A stretch of DNA of 54,549 bases. Origin: an uncultured Blautia sp. (lineage in GTDB: Bacteria; Bacillota; Clostridia; Lachnospirales; Lachnospiraceae). The stretch is taken from NCBI GenBank assembly GCA_900541985.1, contig UQLX01000016.1, positions 1 to 54,549 on the forward strand, in the 5' to 3' direction. How positions within the stretch are numbered: position 1 is the first letter of the stretch; each line of letters begins with the position of its first letter. The position numbers and the translations under genes are program-made. The notes below the pieces were generated by a model that saw nothing but the letters and a program-made list of their open reading frames with translations, searched no databases and was not told the DNA's origin. Shown here one piece after another: positions 15,883-23,051 of this stretch.

Positions 15883-16959
15883 CTATTTTTTTGCACGCTC
15901 AACTTTGTAATTGATAAAGAATTCTGCTCCGATCAGGAAAAACAGGATGATTCCCAGGATAACATCGGAAGCATTTTCATTCAGTCCATACTGGGTTGCG
16001 ATCTGCACCGCACCCTGCTGCATAAACACGATACCAAAAGATACCGCCAGCATGATAAAAGTATTAAATTTGGAAAGCCATGCAACGATGATGGCTGTAA
16101 ATCCGCGTCCGTCTGCCGTAGCTGTGGAAATGGTATGGCTTGCACCGCTGACAATGACAAAACCAGCAATACCACAGATGGCACCGGAGATCGCCATGGT
16201 ACGGATAATAACCTTTCTCACCCGGATACCGGCATATCTGGCTGTGTTTTCACTTTCTCCGACTACGGAGATCTCATAGCCGTGCTTGCTGTATTTCAGA
16301 TAAATAAACATCACTACGGTAAACACCAGCACGATCAGTACATTCCAGCCATACTTCTGGCCAAAAAGCTCCGGAAGCCATCCCGTCTGTGTAGACTGAT
16401 TGATGATTCCCACAGTATTGGAACCTTTGGGATTCTCCCAGAATACAATGCAGAAGGTAACGATCTGCATGGCAACATAGTTCAGCATCAGCGTAAAAAG
16501 TGTTTCGTTTGTATTCCAGCAGGCCTTGAACACAGCCGGGATCATCCCCCATACCATACCGCCCAGAGCAGAGCATACAAACATAACAACCAGGAGAAGC
16601 ACCGGAGGCATTTTATCTCCTGCATAGATCATGGCTGCCGCTGCACAGGCACCGCCTACCAGGATCTGTCCTTCTGCACCGATATTCCAGAAGCGCATCT
16701 TGAAGGCCGGTGCAAGACCAATCGCAATGCACAGAAGGATCATCGTATCACGAATGGTGATCCAGATACGGCGCTCAGATCCAAGCGCTCCGTCCCAGAT
16801 CGCCTTATATACATCAAACGGGTTCATTCTTACCAGAAGAAAGATCACACCTGCACATACCAGAAGTGACAGAAGCAGAGCCGCAATGCGGATCATAAGT
16901 CTTTTCTGCCAGCTGATCTTTTCACGCCTGGACATTTTTAAGAAAGGTTCTTTTTTCAT
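15883..16959 (-). CDS. BMP-type ABC transporter permease (NupP-like)
   Basis: First permease of the importer, 358 residues with about eight or nine membrane spans. The motif FRMRFWNIGAEGQILVGG (here FKMRFWNIGAEGQILVGG) near residues 85-102 is typical of YufP/NupP permeases. It forms a heterodimer with the 14890-15870 product. The ATG shares a base with the stop of the ATPase gene, and GGAGGGG lies just before it, so the two are translated together. Confidence 0.9.
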   Translation of the reverse strand: MKKEPFLKMSRREKISWQKRLMIRIAALLLSLLVCAGVIFLLVRMNPFDVYKAIWDGALGSERRIWITIRDTMILLCIAIGLAPAFKMRFWNIGAEGQILVGGACAAAAMIYAGDKMPPVLLLVVMFVCSALGGMVWGMIPAVFKACWNTNETLFTLMLNYVAMQIVTFCIVFWENPKGSNTVGIINQSTQTGWLPELFGQKYGWNVLIVLVFTVVMFIYLKYSKHGYEISVVGESENTARYAGIRVRKVIIRTMAISGAICGIAGFVIVSGASHTISTATADGRGFTAIIVAWLSKFNTFIMLAVSFGIVFMQQGAVQIATQYGLNENASDVILGIILFFLIGAEFFINYKVERAKK

Positions 16960-18491
16960 TACTGCTCCCCTCCTTTTTCATGCTTTGTCATCAGAAGTCC
17001 GATTCCCTCTTTGGTCGCAGCTCTTCCATTTACCACACCGCTGATCTTTCCGCCGCAGAGAACCGCGATCCTGTCGCAAAGGGCAAGCAGAACGTCCAGG
17101 TCTTCGATCACACAGATCACTGCAACCCCATGTTTTTTCTGCTCGTTCAAAAGCTTATATATCGTATGAGAAGAGTTGATGTCAATTCCTCTGGTCGGAT
17201 AGGCTACCATAAGGATCTTCGGATTCTGGGCGATCTCACGGCCTACCAGTACTTTCTGTACATTACCTCCCGACATCTGACGGACTGGAGAGGAAATACT
17301 TGGTGTCATGATCTCCAGCTGATCCTTGATCGTTGTGGCAAGCTGTCTTGGCCCGCGTCGGTCAAGAAGTCCGCCTTTTCCATTGTGATAGCTTCTCAGC
17401 ATCATATTGTCTGTCATATCCATATCGCCTACAAGACCCATACCGATACGGTCTTCCGGAACAAAGGCAAGGCTTACTCCCAGCTCCTGGATCTCTACAG
17501 AATCCATTTTTGCCAGGTCCTTCTGGTTTCCGTCCGCATCTGTAAACAGGATTGTTCCGCTTTCTGCCGCCTGAAGACCGGCAACCGCTTCCAGAAGCTC
17601 TTTCTGACCGCTTCCGGAAATTCCGGCAATTCCAAGGATCTCGCCGCTGTTGACCACCAGATCCACATCATCCAGCGTTTTGATTCCTTCCTTGTCTCTG
17701 CAGGTAAGTCCTTTGATTTCCAGACGTTTCTGAGGAGAAACCGGCTCCGGACGGTCGATATCCAGATCCACCTTTGCCCCTACCATCATCTCAGAAAGAC
17801 TCTGGACATTGGCTTTTGCGGTCTCTACTGTATCAATATATCTGCCTTTCCGGAGAATGGCAACACGGTCTGAAAGCGCCAGCACTTCCTGAAGCTTATG
17901 AGTGATGATGATAATAGAACATCCATCGTCCCTCATATTTCTCAGAATATCAAAAAGCCGGTCTGCCTCCTGTGGTGTAAGAACCGCAGTAGGCTCGTCA
18001 AGGATCAGGATCCTTGCTCCTCTGTAAAGCATTTTGACAATTTCCACTGTCTGCTTCTGAGAAACAGACATTTCATAGATCTTCTGTGACAGATCGATGT
18101 CAAATCCATATTTATTTACAAGCGCCTGGATCTCCGCCGTAACCTTTTTCATGTTCAGCATGGTCTTTCCCGGAAGTCCCAGGATGATATTTTCTGCTGC
18201 GGTGAGAACGTCCACCAGCTTAAAATGCTGATGTACCATTCCGATCCCCAGGTGATGGGAATCCTTTGGCGAACGGATACTGACCTCTTTTCCGTCTACC
18301 AGGATATGACCCTCATCCGGATAGTAGATGCCGTAGATCATATTCATCAAAGTGGTCTTCCCACTTCCGTTTTCTCCCAGAATTGCCAGGATCTCTGATT
18401 TTTTCAGTGTCAGATCCACATGGTCGTTTGCCAGAACAGAACCAAAGCGCTTGGTGATCTGCTTCAGTTCAAGAGCATAATTTTCTCCCAC
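16959..18491 (-). CDS. BMP-type ABC transporter ATP-binding protein (NupO-like, double ABC)
   Basis: The 510-residue protein has two ABC domains in one chain, as in sugar and nucleoside importers. The first has Walker A GENGSGKTT (about 36-44), an atypical signature SVSQKQTVEI and Walker B ILILDEPTAVL. The second (about 260-500) has a degenerate Walker A GISGSGQKE and signature MSGGNVQKVLVGREI, so it is likely inactive or weak in hydrolysis. The start is GTG at 18491, eight bases behind GGAGGGG. It follows the substrate-binding protein gene after a 153-base gap holding a terminator and a long inverted repeat. Confidence 0.92.
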   Translation of the reverse strand: MGENYALELKQITKRFGSVLANDHVDLTLKKSEILAILGENGSGKTTLMNMIYGIYYPDEGHILVDGKEVSIRSPKDSHHLGIGMVHQHFKLVDVLTAAENIILGLPGKTMLNMKKVTAEIQALVNKYGFDIDLSQKIYEMSVSQKQTVEIVKMLYRGARILILDEPTAVLTPQEADRLFDILRNMRDDGCSIIIITHKLQEVLALSDRVAILRKGRYIDTVETAKANVQSLSEMMVGAKVDLDIDRPEPVSPQKRLEIKGLTCRDKEGIKTLDDVDLVVNSGEILGIAGISGSGQKELLEAVAGLQAAESGTILFTDADGNQKDLAKMDSVEIQELGVSLAFVPEDRIGMGLVGDMDMTDNMMLRSYHNGKGGLLDRRGPRQLATTIKDQLEIMTPSISSPVRQMSGGNVQKVLVGREIAQNPKILMVAYPTRGIDINSSHTIYKLLNEQKKHGVAVICVIEDLDVLLALCDRIAVLCGGKISGVVNGRAATKEGIGLLMTKHEKGGEQ

Positions 18492-18552
18492 TTCTGTCCC
18501 CTCCTTTTATGCACTGCATGGTATTTCTCATAAAAATAAAATGCTGCAGATC

Positions 18553-18613
18553 GCTCTGCTTTTTTGTATGGTGGAATCTCCGAAAAAAACTCCATCATAC
18601 AAAAAAGCAGAGC
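18553..18613 (-). repeat. 23-bp inverted repeat between binding protein and transporter genes
   Basis: Arms at 18553-18575 and 18591-18613 match over 23 positions with one G-U pair, across a 15-base loop. The 5' arm on the transcript includes the T-run and 3' arm of the neighbouring terminator hairpin, so the two structures compete. Confidence 0.8.
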
Positions 18614-18629
18614 TGCTGACAGGCAGCTC
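18601..18629 (-). terminator. terminator after BMP binding-protein gene
   Basis: On the minus strand GAGCTGC (18623-18629) pairs with GCAGCTC (18610-18616), followed by TGCTTTTTT. It should stop part of the transcription after the binding-protein gene, giving more binding protein than transporter. Confidence 0.7.
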
Positions 18630-18644
18630 CGCCATCTGTACATC

Positions 18645-19817
18645 TTATTCTACGATAGATGTGATTCCGTCAATTGCCAGATCAAATGCCGGTGCAGAAG
18701 CATATTCTGACTCATGGAAATATCCGTCAGATACATACTCTGTTCCGTCTTTTTCATAAGTAGTAACTTCTTCGCCGTCAACTGTAAATGTAGAAGTGTC
18801 AAATACATGCAGAGAACCATCAATGATAGAATCCTCAACTTCTTTTACCTTCTCTTCTGTGCCTTCTGCTACAGCATTCTCGTTGAGTGGAGTCAGCTTG
18901 TCAGCGCCTTCGGAAAAGCCCTTGCACCAGTCAACGTCGATCGGGGTTCCGTCGATCATGCTCTGTACTGCGTATGTATAATATACGCCCCAGTCGATAG
19001 ATGCGGAGGTAAGAGCAGTATTCGGAGCAACAGATGTCATATCAATGTTGTAGCCTACGCACGGAACGCCTGCCGCCTCACATGCAGTAGGAGCACCTGT
19101 GGTATCTGCGTGCTGGCTGATCAGTACACAGCCGTCAGAGATCAGAGCATCTGCACACTCTTTTTCAAGGTCGAAGCTTGCCCAGCTGTTTGTATATTTT
19201 ACTTCCATAGTAACGGACGGGCATACGCTCTTAGCGCCAAGATAGAAAGATGTATATCCGGAAATAACCTCTGCATACGGGAAAGCTCCTACATAACCCA
19301 TCTTAGCCTTGTCTTCTGTAAGCTCGCCTGCCTCGATCATCTCATTGAGCTTGAGGCCTGCAACCACACCGGATACATAACGGGACTCGTAAATATTTGT
19401 AAAATAGTTGTGCATATTCTCAAGTCCGCTTGCCTTAGCCTGAGTACCTGTTGCATGGCAGAACTGAACCTCCGGATACTCTCCTGCCGCCTCAAGAATG
19501 TAAGTTTCATGTCCGAAGCTGTTTGCAAATACGATCTGACAGCCCTGGTCAGCCAGGTCAGCTGCTGCATCGTAGCATGCCTCGTTCTCACCGATCAGAG
19601 TTTTTTCGATCACCTGAGAATCTTCCAGTCCCAGATTTTTTACCATCTCATCGATACCGGCCATGTGAGCTGCGCTGTAGCCCTCATTCTCATCGCCGAT
19701 ATAAATAATACCGATCTTCAGATCTTCCTTGGCAACTCCTTCGCCTTCTGCGTACACCGGAGCAGTCATAGAAACTGCCATGGCTGCCGCAAGGCCAACT
19801 GCTAATGCTTTTTTCAT
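18645..19817 (-). CDS. BMP-family substrate-binding protein (nucleoside-type importer)
   Basis: The protein captures the ligand outside the cell for the ABC importer downstream. From the ATG at 19817 it is 390 residues with a signal peptide (MKKALAVGLAAAMAVSMTAP) and probable cleavage at VYA-EG. The mature part fits the BMP/PnrA family: KIGIIYIGDENEGYSAAHMAGI, IVFANSFGHETYILEAAGEYP, KMGYVGAFPYAEVISGYTSFYLGAKSV. Purine nucleosides are the usual ligands. There is no lipobox Cys, which is unusual for a binding protein in a one-membrane bacterium. The start is chosen because GGAGG is eight bases before 19817; an upstream in-frame ATG at 19841 has no such site. Confidence 0.9.
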   Translation of the reverse strand: MKKALAVGLAAAMAVSMTAPVYAEGEGVAKEDLKIGIIYIGDENEGYSAAHMAGIDEMVKNLGLEDSQVIEKTLIGENEACYDAAADLADQGCQIVFANSFGHETYILEAAGEYPEVQFCHATGTQAKASGLENMHNYFTNIYESRYVSGVVAGLKLNEMIEAGELTEDKAKMGYVGAFPYAEVISGYTSFYLGAKSVCPSVTMEVKYTNSWASFDLEKECADALISDGCVLISQHADTTGAPTACEAAGVPCVGYNIDMTSVAPNTALTSASIDWGVYYTYAVQSMIDGTPIDVDWCKGFSEGADKLTPLNENAVAEGTEEKVKEVEDSIIDGSLHVFDTSTFTVDGEEVTTYEKDGTEYVSDGYFHESEYASAPAFDLAIDGITSIVE

Positions 19818-19841
19818 CCTGTTTTCCTCCATTCTCCGCAA

Positions 19842-20036
19842 AATTTCCTTACTGCGGGATGCACTTTTTATGAAACATAAAGAGGCACAACACCATTGCG
19901 TTCCGCCTCTCTGAAACTACCTTAATAATAGCGAAAACAATGTAAATTGTCAATGCAATCAGACAATTCTAACTATTTTTTAAGCCTAACAAATATTTTT
20001 AAGCCTATATTTTTCTTTTATTTTTTATTATACTTC
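19842..20036. other. divergent control region with tandem TTTTTAAGCCTA repeats
   Basis: Between two importer operons lie two copies of TTTTTAAGCCTA (19977-19988 and 19996-20007), 19 bases apart, in an AT-rich stretch upstream of both promoters. The minus-strand leader also has a hairpin AGAGGC/GCCTCT at about 19889-19915. The repeat could be an operator shared by the two transport systems. Confidence 0.5.
19925..19953 (-). promoter_or_regulatory. promoter of BMP importer operon
   Basis: Minus-strand TTGACA (19948-19953) and TATTAT (19925-19930) are exactly 17 bases apart. The leader before the ATG at 19817 is about 100 bases long. Confidence 0.8.
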
Positions 20037-20065
20037 TTGACTTTTCGGCGTTAAAGCGTTATACT
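20037..20065 (+). promoter_or_regulatory. promoter of TrpXYZ-type importer operon
   Basis: TTGACT (20037-20042) and TATACT (20060-20065) are 17 bases apart, 95 bases before the ATG at 20161. Confidence 0.75.
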
Positions 20066-20160
20066 GCAAAAGTCACATGCAGAAGAGTGTCACATCCACA
20101 TCCTTTTGTATCTGACCGGGGATGATTATGAAAAAGTAATTTAAGAGGAGGATACAGACT

Positions 20161-21123
20161 ATGAAAAAAAAGATTCTGGCGATTGTCCTTTCCGCAGCCA
20201 TGGCTGCAGGAATGAGCAGCATCAGTGTTCTGGCTGCAGATGATTCTTATACGGTAGGAATCTGCCAGCTGGTTCAGCACGAAGCCCTCGACGCGGCTAC
20301 TCAGGGCTTTAAGGACGCTCTTACAGAGGAATTCGGCGACAAGGTAACCTTCGACGAGCAGAATGCTCAGGGAGATTCCAATACCTGCGCCACCATTATC
20401 AACAGCTTTGTTTCCAACGATGTGGATCTGATCCTGGCAAATGCCACTGCCGCTCTTCAGGCTGCAGCTTCCGGCACAGCAGATATCCCGGTTCTCGGAA
20501 CCTCTGTTACAGAATACGGCGTCGCTCTTGATCTGGATGATTTTGACGGTACAGTGGGAACCAATGTTTCTGGAACTTCTGACCTTGCACCTCTTGACCA
20601 GCAGGCTGCAATGCTTAACGAACTGTTCCCCGATGCAAAAAATGTAGGACTTCTCTACTGCTCCGCCGAAGCAAATTCCCAGTATCAGGTGGACACGGTA
20701 AAGGCTGCTCTGGAAGAGCTTGGCTATACCTGTGAGTTTTATGCTTTCTCAGACTCCAACGACCTTTCTTCTGTTGCTACCACAGCCGCTTCCGAAAGCG
20801 ATGTGATCTATGTACCGACAGACAATACAGCTGCCTCCAATGCGGAGATCATCAACAATATCTGCCTTCCGGAAAAGGTTCCGGTAATCGCAGGTGAAGA
20901 AGGTATCTGCAGCGGCTGCGGTGTTGCCACACTTTCCATCAGCTACTATGATCTCGGCGTTGCTACCGGAAAAATGGCAGTCAAGGTTCTTAAGGGCGAA
21001 TCCGATATTGCAGAAATGCCTGTAGAATACGCTCCGAACTTTACCAAGAAATACAATCCGGAAATCTGCGAAGAGCTTGAAATCGAGGTTCCGGATGATT
21101 ACGAAGCCATCAGTGCCGAGTAA
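20161..21123 (+). CDS. ABC transporter substrate-binding protein (PF04392, TrpX-like)
   Basis: This 320-residue exported binding protein belongs to the ABC_sub_bind family. It has a signal peptide (MKKKILAIVLSAAMAAGMSS...) with probable cleavage after VLA. The family pattern is clear: TVGICQLVQHEALDAATQGF, NATAALQAAASGTADIPVLGTSV, VGLLYCSAEANSQYQVD and VPVIAGEEGICSGCGVATLS. Relatives bind tryptophan or other aromatic amino acids (S. pneumoniae TrpX), but the ligand here is not proven. It lacks a lipobox Cys, like the BMP protein next door. AGGAGG stands nine bases before the ATG. The permease and ATPase genes follow. Confidence 0.9.
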   Translation: MKKKILAIVLSAAMAAGMSSISVLAADDSYTVGICQLVQHEALDAATQGFKDALTEEFGDKVTFDEQNAQGDSNTCATIINSFVSNDVDLILANATAALQAAASGTADIPVLGTSVTEYGVALDLDDFDGTVGTNVSGTSDLAPLDQQAAMLNELFPDAKNVGLLYCSAEANSQYQVDTVKAALEELGYTCEFYAFSDSNDLSSVATTAASESDVIYVPTDNTAASNAEIINNICLPEKVPVIAGEEGICSGCGVATLSISYYDLGVATGKMAVKVLKGESDIAEMPVEYAPNFTKKYNPEICEELEIEVPDDYEAISAE

Positions 21124-21187
21124 TAAAAACGGCATCTGTACCTTATTAACCACAGCAATCCCCTATAAAATATATGATATACAAACC

Positions 21188-21226
21188 ATAACCAGCGGGA
21201 AAGGGATCTCCTTTCTCGCTGGTTAT
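21188..21226 (+). repeat. 17-bp hairpin between binding-protein and permease genes
   Basis: Arms 21188-21204 and 21210-21226 pair over 17 bases with one G-U pair and a five-base loop. No T-run follows, so it is more likely an mRNA-stability or processing hairpin than a full terminator; it would protect the upstream binding-protein message. Confidence 0.7.
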
Positions 21227-21246
21227 GTTACACAGGAGGAATCCCA

Positions 21247-22173
21247 ATGGAAATTATGAGTTTGATCAACGCACTGCCGGGAGCCGCTGCCCAGGGACTG
21301 ATCTGGGGCATCATGGCCATCGGCGTATACCTTACCTTCCGCATTCTGGATGTAGCGGATCTGACCGTAGACGGTACCATGTGTACCGGAGGCGCCGTCT
21401 GCATCATGATGCTCATGAGCGGACACAATATCTGGGTGTCCATGCTTGCCGCTACCGGAGCAGGTATGCTGGCAGGACTCGCAACCGGAATCTTTCACAC
21501 AGTTATGGGGATCCCTGCGATCCTTGCAGGTATCCTGACACAGCTCGGACTTTATTCCGTCAACCTGAAGATCATGGGAAAAGCCAACCAGGCAGTCAAT
21601 GCAGGCAAATATGATCTTCTGGTATCTCTGAGAAATGTAAAAGGTGTTCCCCTGAACCAGAACACCATTCTGATCGTTGCGATATTTATCGTGGCTCTGA
21701 TCGCTATCCTGTACTGGTTCTTCGGAACAGAGATCGGCTGCTCCCTCCGTGCCACCGGATGTAATCCCAATATGTCCAGAGCACAGGGCATCAACACAGA
21801 TTTCAGCAAAGTACTGGGGCTTATGATCTCCAACGGTCTCGTTGCTCTTTCCAGTGCTCTTCTGGCACAGTATCAGGGATTTGCCGACGTAAATATGGGA
21901 CGAGGCGCAATCGTCATCGGACTCGCCGCAGTGATCATCGGCGAAGCGATCTTCGGAAAGATCTTCCGGAACTTTGCACTCCGCCTTTTCAGTGTAGCTC
22001 TTGGCTCCATCCTCTACTATCTGGTTCTTCAGGCTGTCATCTGGATGGGAATCGACACAGATCTTCTGAAGCTGCTGTCTGCACTTGTGGTAGCAGTCTT
22101 CCTGGCTGTTCCTTACTGGAAAGCAAAATATTTTGCAAAACCGACAAAACGCGGAGGTAATACAAATGCTTGA
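21247..22173 (+). CDS. ABC transporter permease (TrpY-like)
   Basis: The 308-residue permease has about eight membrane spans and belongs to the branched-chain/aromatic amino acid permease branch that pairs with PF04392 binding proteins. Typical stretches are GLIWGIMAIGVYLTFRILDV near the start, LTVDGTMCTGGAVCIMML, and GCSLRATGCNPNMSRAQGIN, the cytoplasmic loop that contacts the ATPase. AGGAGG lies seven bases before the ATG. The stop overlaps the ATPase start by eight bases. Confidence 0.9.
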   Translation: MEIMSLINALPGAAAQGLIWGIMAIGVYLTFRILDVADLTVDGTMCTGGAVCIMMLMSGHNIWVSMLAATGAGMLAGLATGIFHTVMGIPAILAGILTQLGLYSVNLKIMGKANQAVNAGKYDLLVSLRNVKGVPLNQNTILIVAIFIVALIAILYWFFGTEIGCSLRATGCNPNMSRAQGINTDFSKVLGLMISNGLVALSSALLAQYQGFADVNMGRGAIVIGLAAVIIGEAIFGKIFRNFALRLFSVALGSILYYLVLQAVIWMGIDTDLLKLLSALVVAVFLAVPYWKAKYFAKPTKRGGNTNA

Positions 22174-22960
22174 ACTGAAAAACATATATAAAACCTTCAA
22201 TCCCGGCACCATCAATGAAAAGCTTGCCCTGAACGGTCTTTCCCTCACCCTGAAGGAAGGCGACTTCGTAACTGTCATCGGAGGCAACGGCGCCGGAAAA
22301 TCCACAATGCTGAATGCAGTGGCAGGCACCTGGCTGGTAGATGAGGGACAGATTCTCATTGATGGAACAGATGTCACCAAGCTTTCTGAACATAAAAGAG
22401 CGGCATATCTCGGCCGCGTATTCCAGGATCCCATGACAGGAACCGCAGCAACCATGGGAATCGAAGAAAACCTTGCCCTGGCAAAACGCCGCGGCAAAAA
22501 GCGTTCTCTGCTTCAGGGCATTACCCGTAAGGAACGGGAGGAATACAAAGAGCTTCTGAAGGTTCTGGACCTTGGGCTGGAAAACCGTCTTACCTCCAAG
22601 GTCGGACTTCTCTCCGGCGGGCAGAGACAGGCGCTTACCCTTCTTATGGCAACTCTGAAAAAACCCAAGCTGCTGCTTCTGGATGAACACACCGCAGCGC
22701 TTGACCCCAAAACTGCCGCCAAAGTTCTTGAGATCACAGACATGATCGTCAACCGCGATCATCTCACCACCATGATGATCACCCATAACATGCAGGATGC
22801 CATCCATCACGGCAATCGTCTGATCATGATGATGGAAGGAAAGATCATTCTGGATATTGAAGGAGAAGAAAAAAAGAAGCTGACCGTAAGAAATCTTCTG
22901 GATCAGTTTGAAAAAGCAAGCGGACAGGAGTTTTCCAACGACTCCGCCCTGCTCGGATAA
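22166..22960 (+). CDS. ABC transporter ATP-binding protein (TrpZ-like)
   Basis: This 264-residue ATPase powers the importer. It has Walker A GGNGAGKST (about 39-47), signature LLSGGQRQALTLLMA, Walker B LLLLDEHTAAL and the H-loop MITHNMQDA. Note LDEH rather than LDEP after Walker B, which is usual for this branch. The ATG at 22166 is taken because GGAGG lies eight bases upstream and the family start is MLELKNIYKTF; the longer frame from 22133 has no site and would run far into the permease gene. Confidence 0.92.
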   Translation: MLELKNIYKTFNPGTINEKLALNGLSLTLKEGDFVTVIGGNGAGKSTMLNAVAGTWLVDEGQILIDGTDVTKLSEHKRAAYLGRVFQDPMTGTAATMGIEENLALAKRRGKKRSLLQGITRKEREEYKELLKVLDLGLENRLTSKVGLLSGGQRQALTLLMATLKKPKLLLLDEHTAALDPKTAAKVLEITDMIVNRDHLTTMMITHNMQDAIHHGNRLIMMMEGKIILDIEGEEKKKLTVRNLLDQFEKASGQEFSNDSALLG

Positions 22961-22993
22961 ATCAAAACAACGGAAATCCTCTATAGAAAAGTA

Positions 22994-23027
22994 AAGGCTG
23001 CCGGAACCTGATCGTTCCGGCAGCTTT
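22994..23027. terminator. bidirectional terminator after importer operon and tex
   Basis: Arms GCTGCCGGAAC (22997-23007) and GTTCCGGCAGC (23014-23024) form a perfect 11-bp stem, flanked by A-rich and T-containing sequence. It separates convergent genes. Confidence 0.8.
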
Positions 23028-23051
23028 CATTCTGCATAAATCCTTCTGTAT

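Noticed and set aside
15844..16869. A 341-codon open frame on the plus strand
   Set aside because: It is the complement of the BMP-type permease genes, with no ribosome site and unnatural His/Asp/Lys-rich composition.
18714..19805. A 363-codon open frame on the plus strand
   Set aside because: Antisense to the BMP substrate-binding protein gene; Cys-rich translation without family features.
19842..19924. Purine riboswitch in the leader of the BMP importer
   Set aside because: The leader has a hairpin AGAGGC/GCCTCT but lacks the conserved loop and junction sequences of purine riboswitches and has no terminator.
19977..20007. Tandem TTTTTAAGCCTA repeat as a CRISPR fragment
   Set aside because: Only two short copies with a seven-base gap, no spacer-like units and no cas genes.
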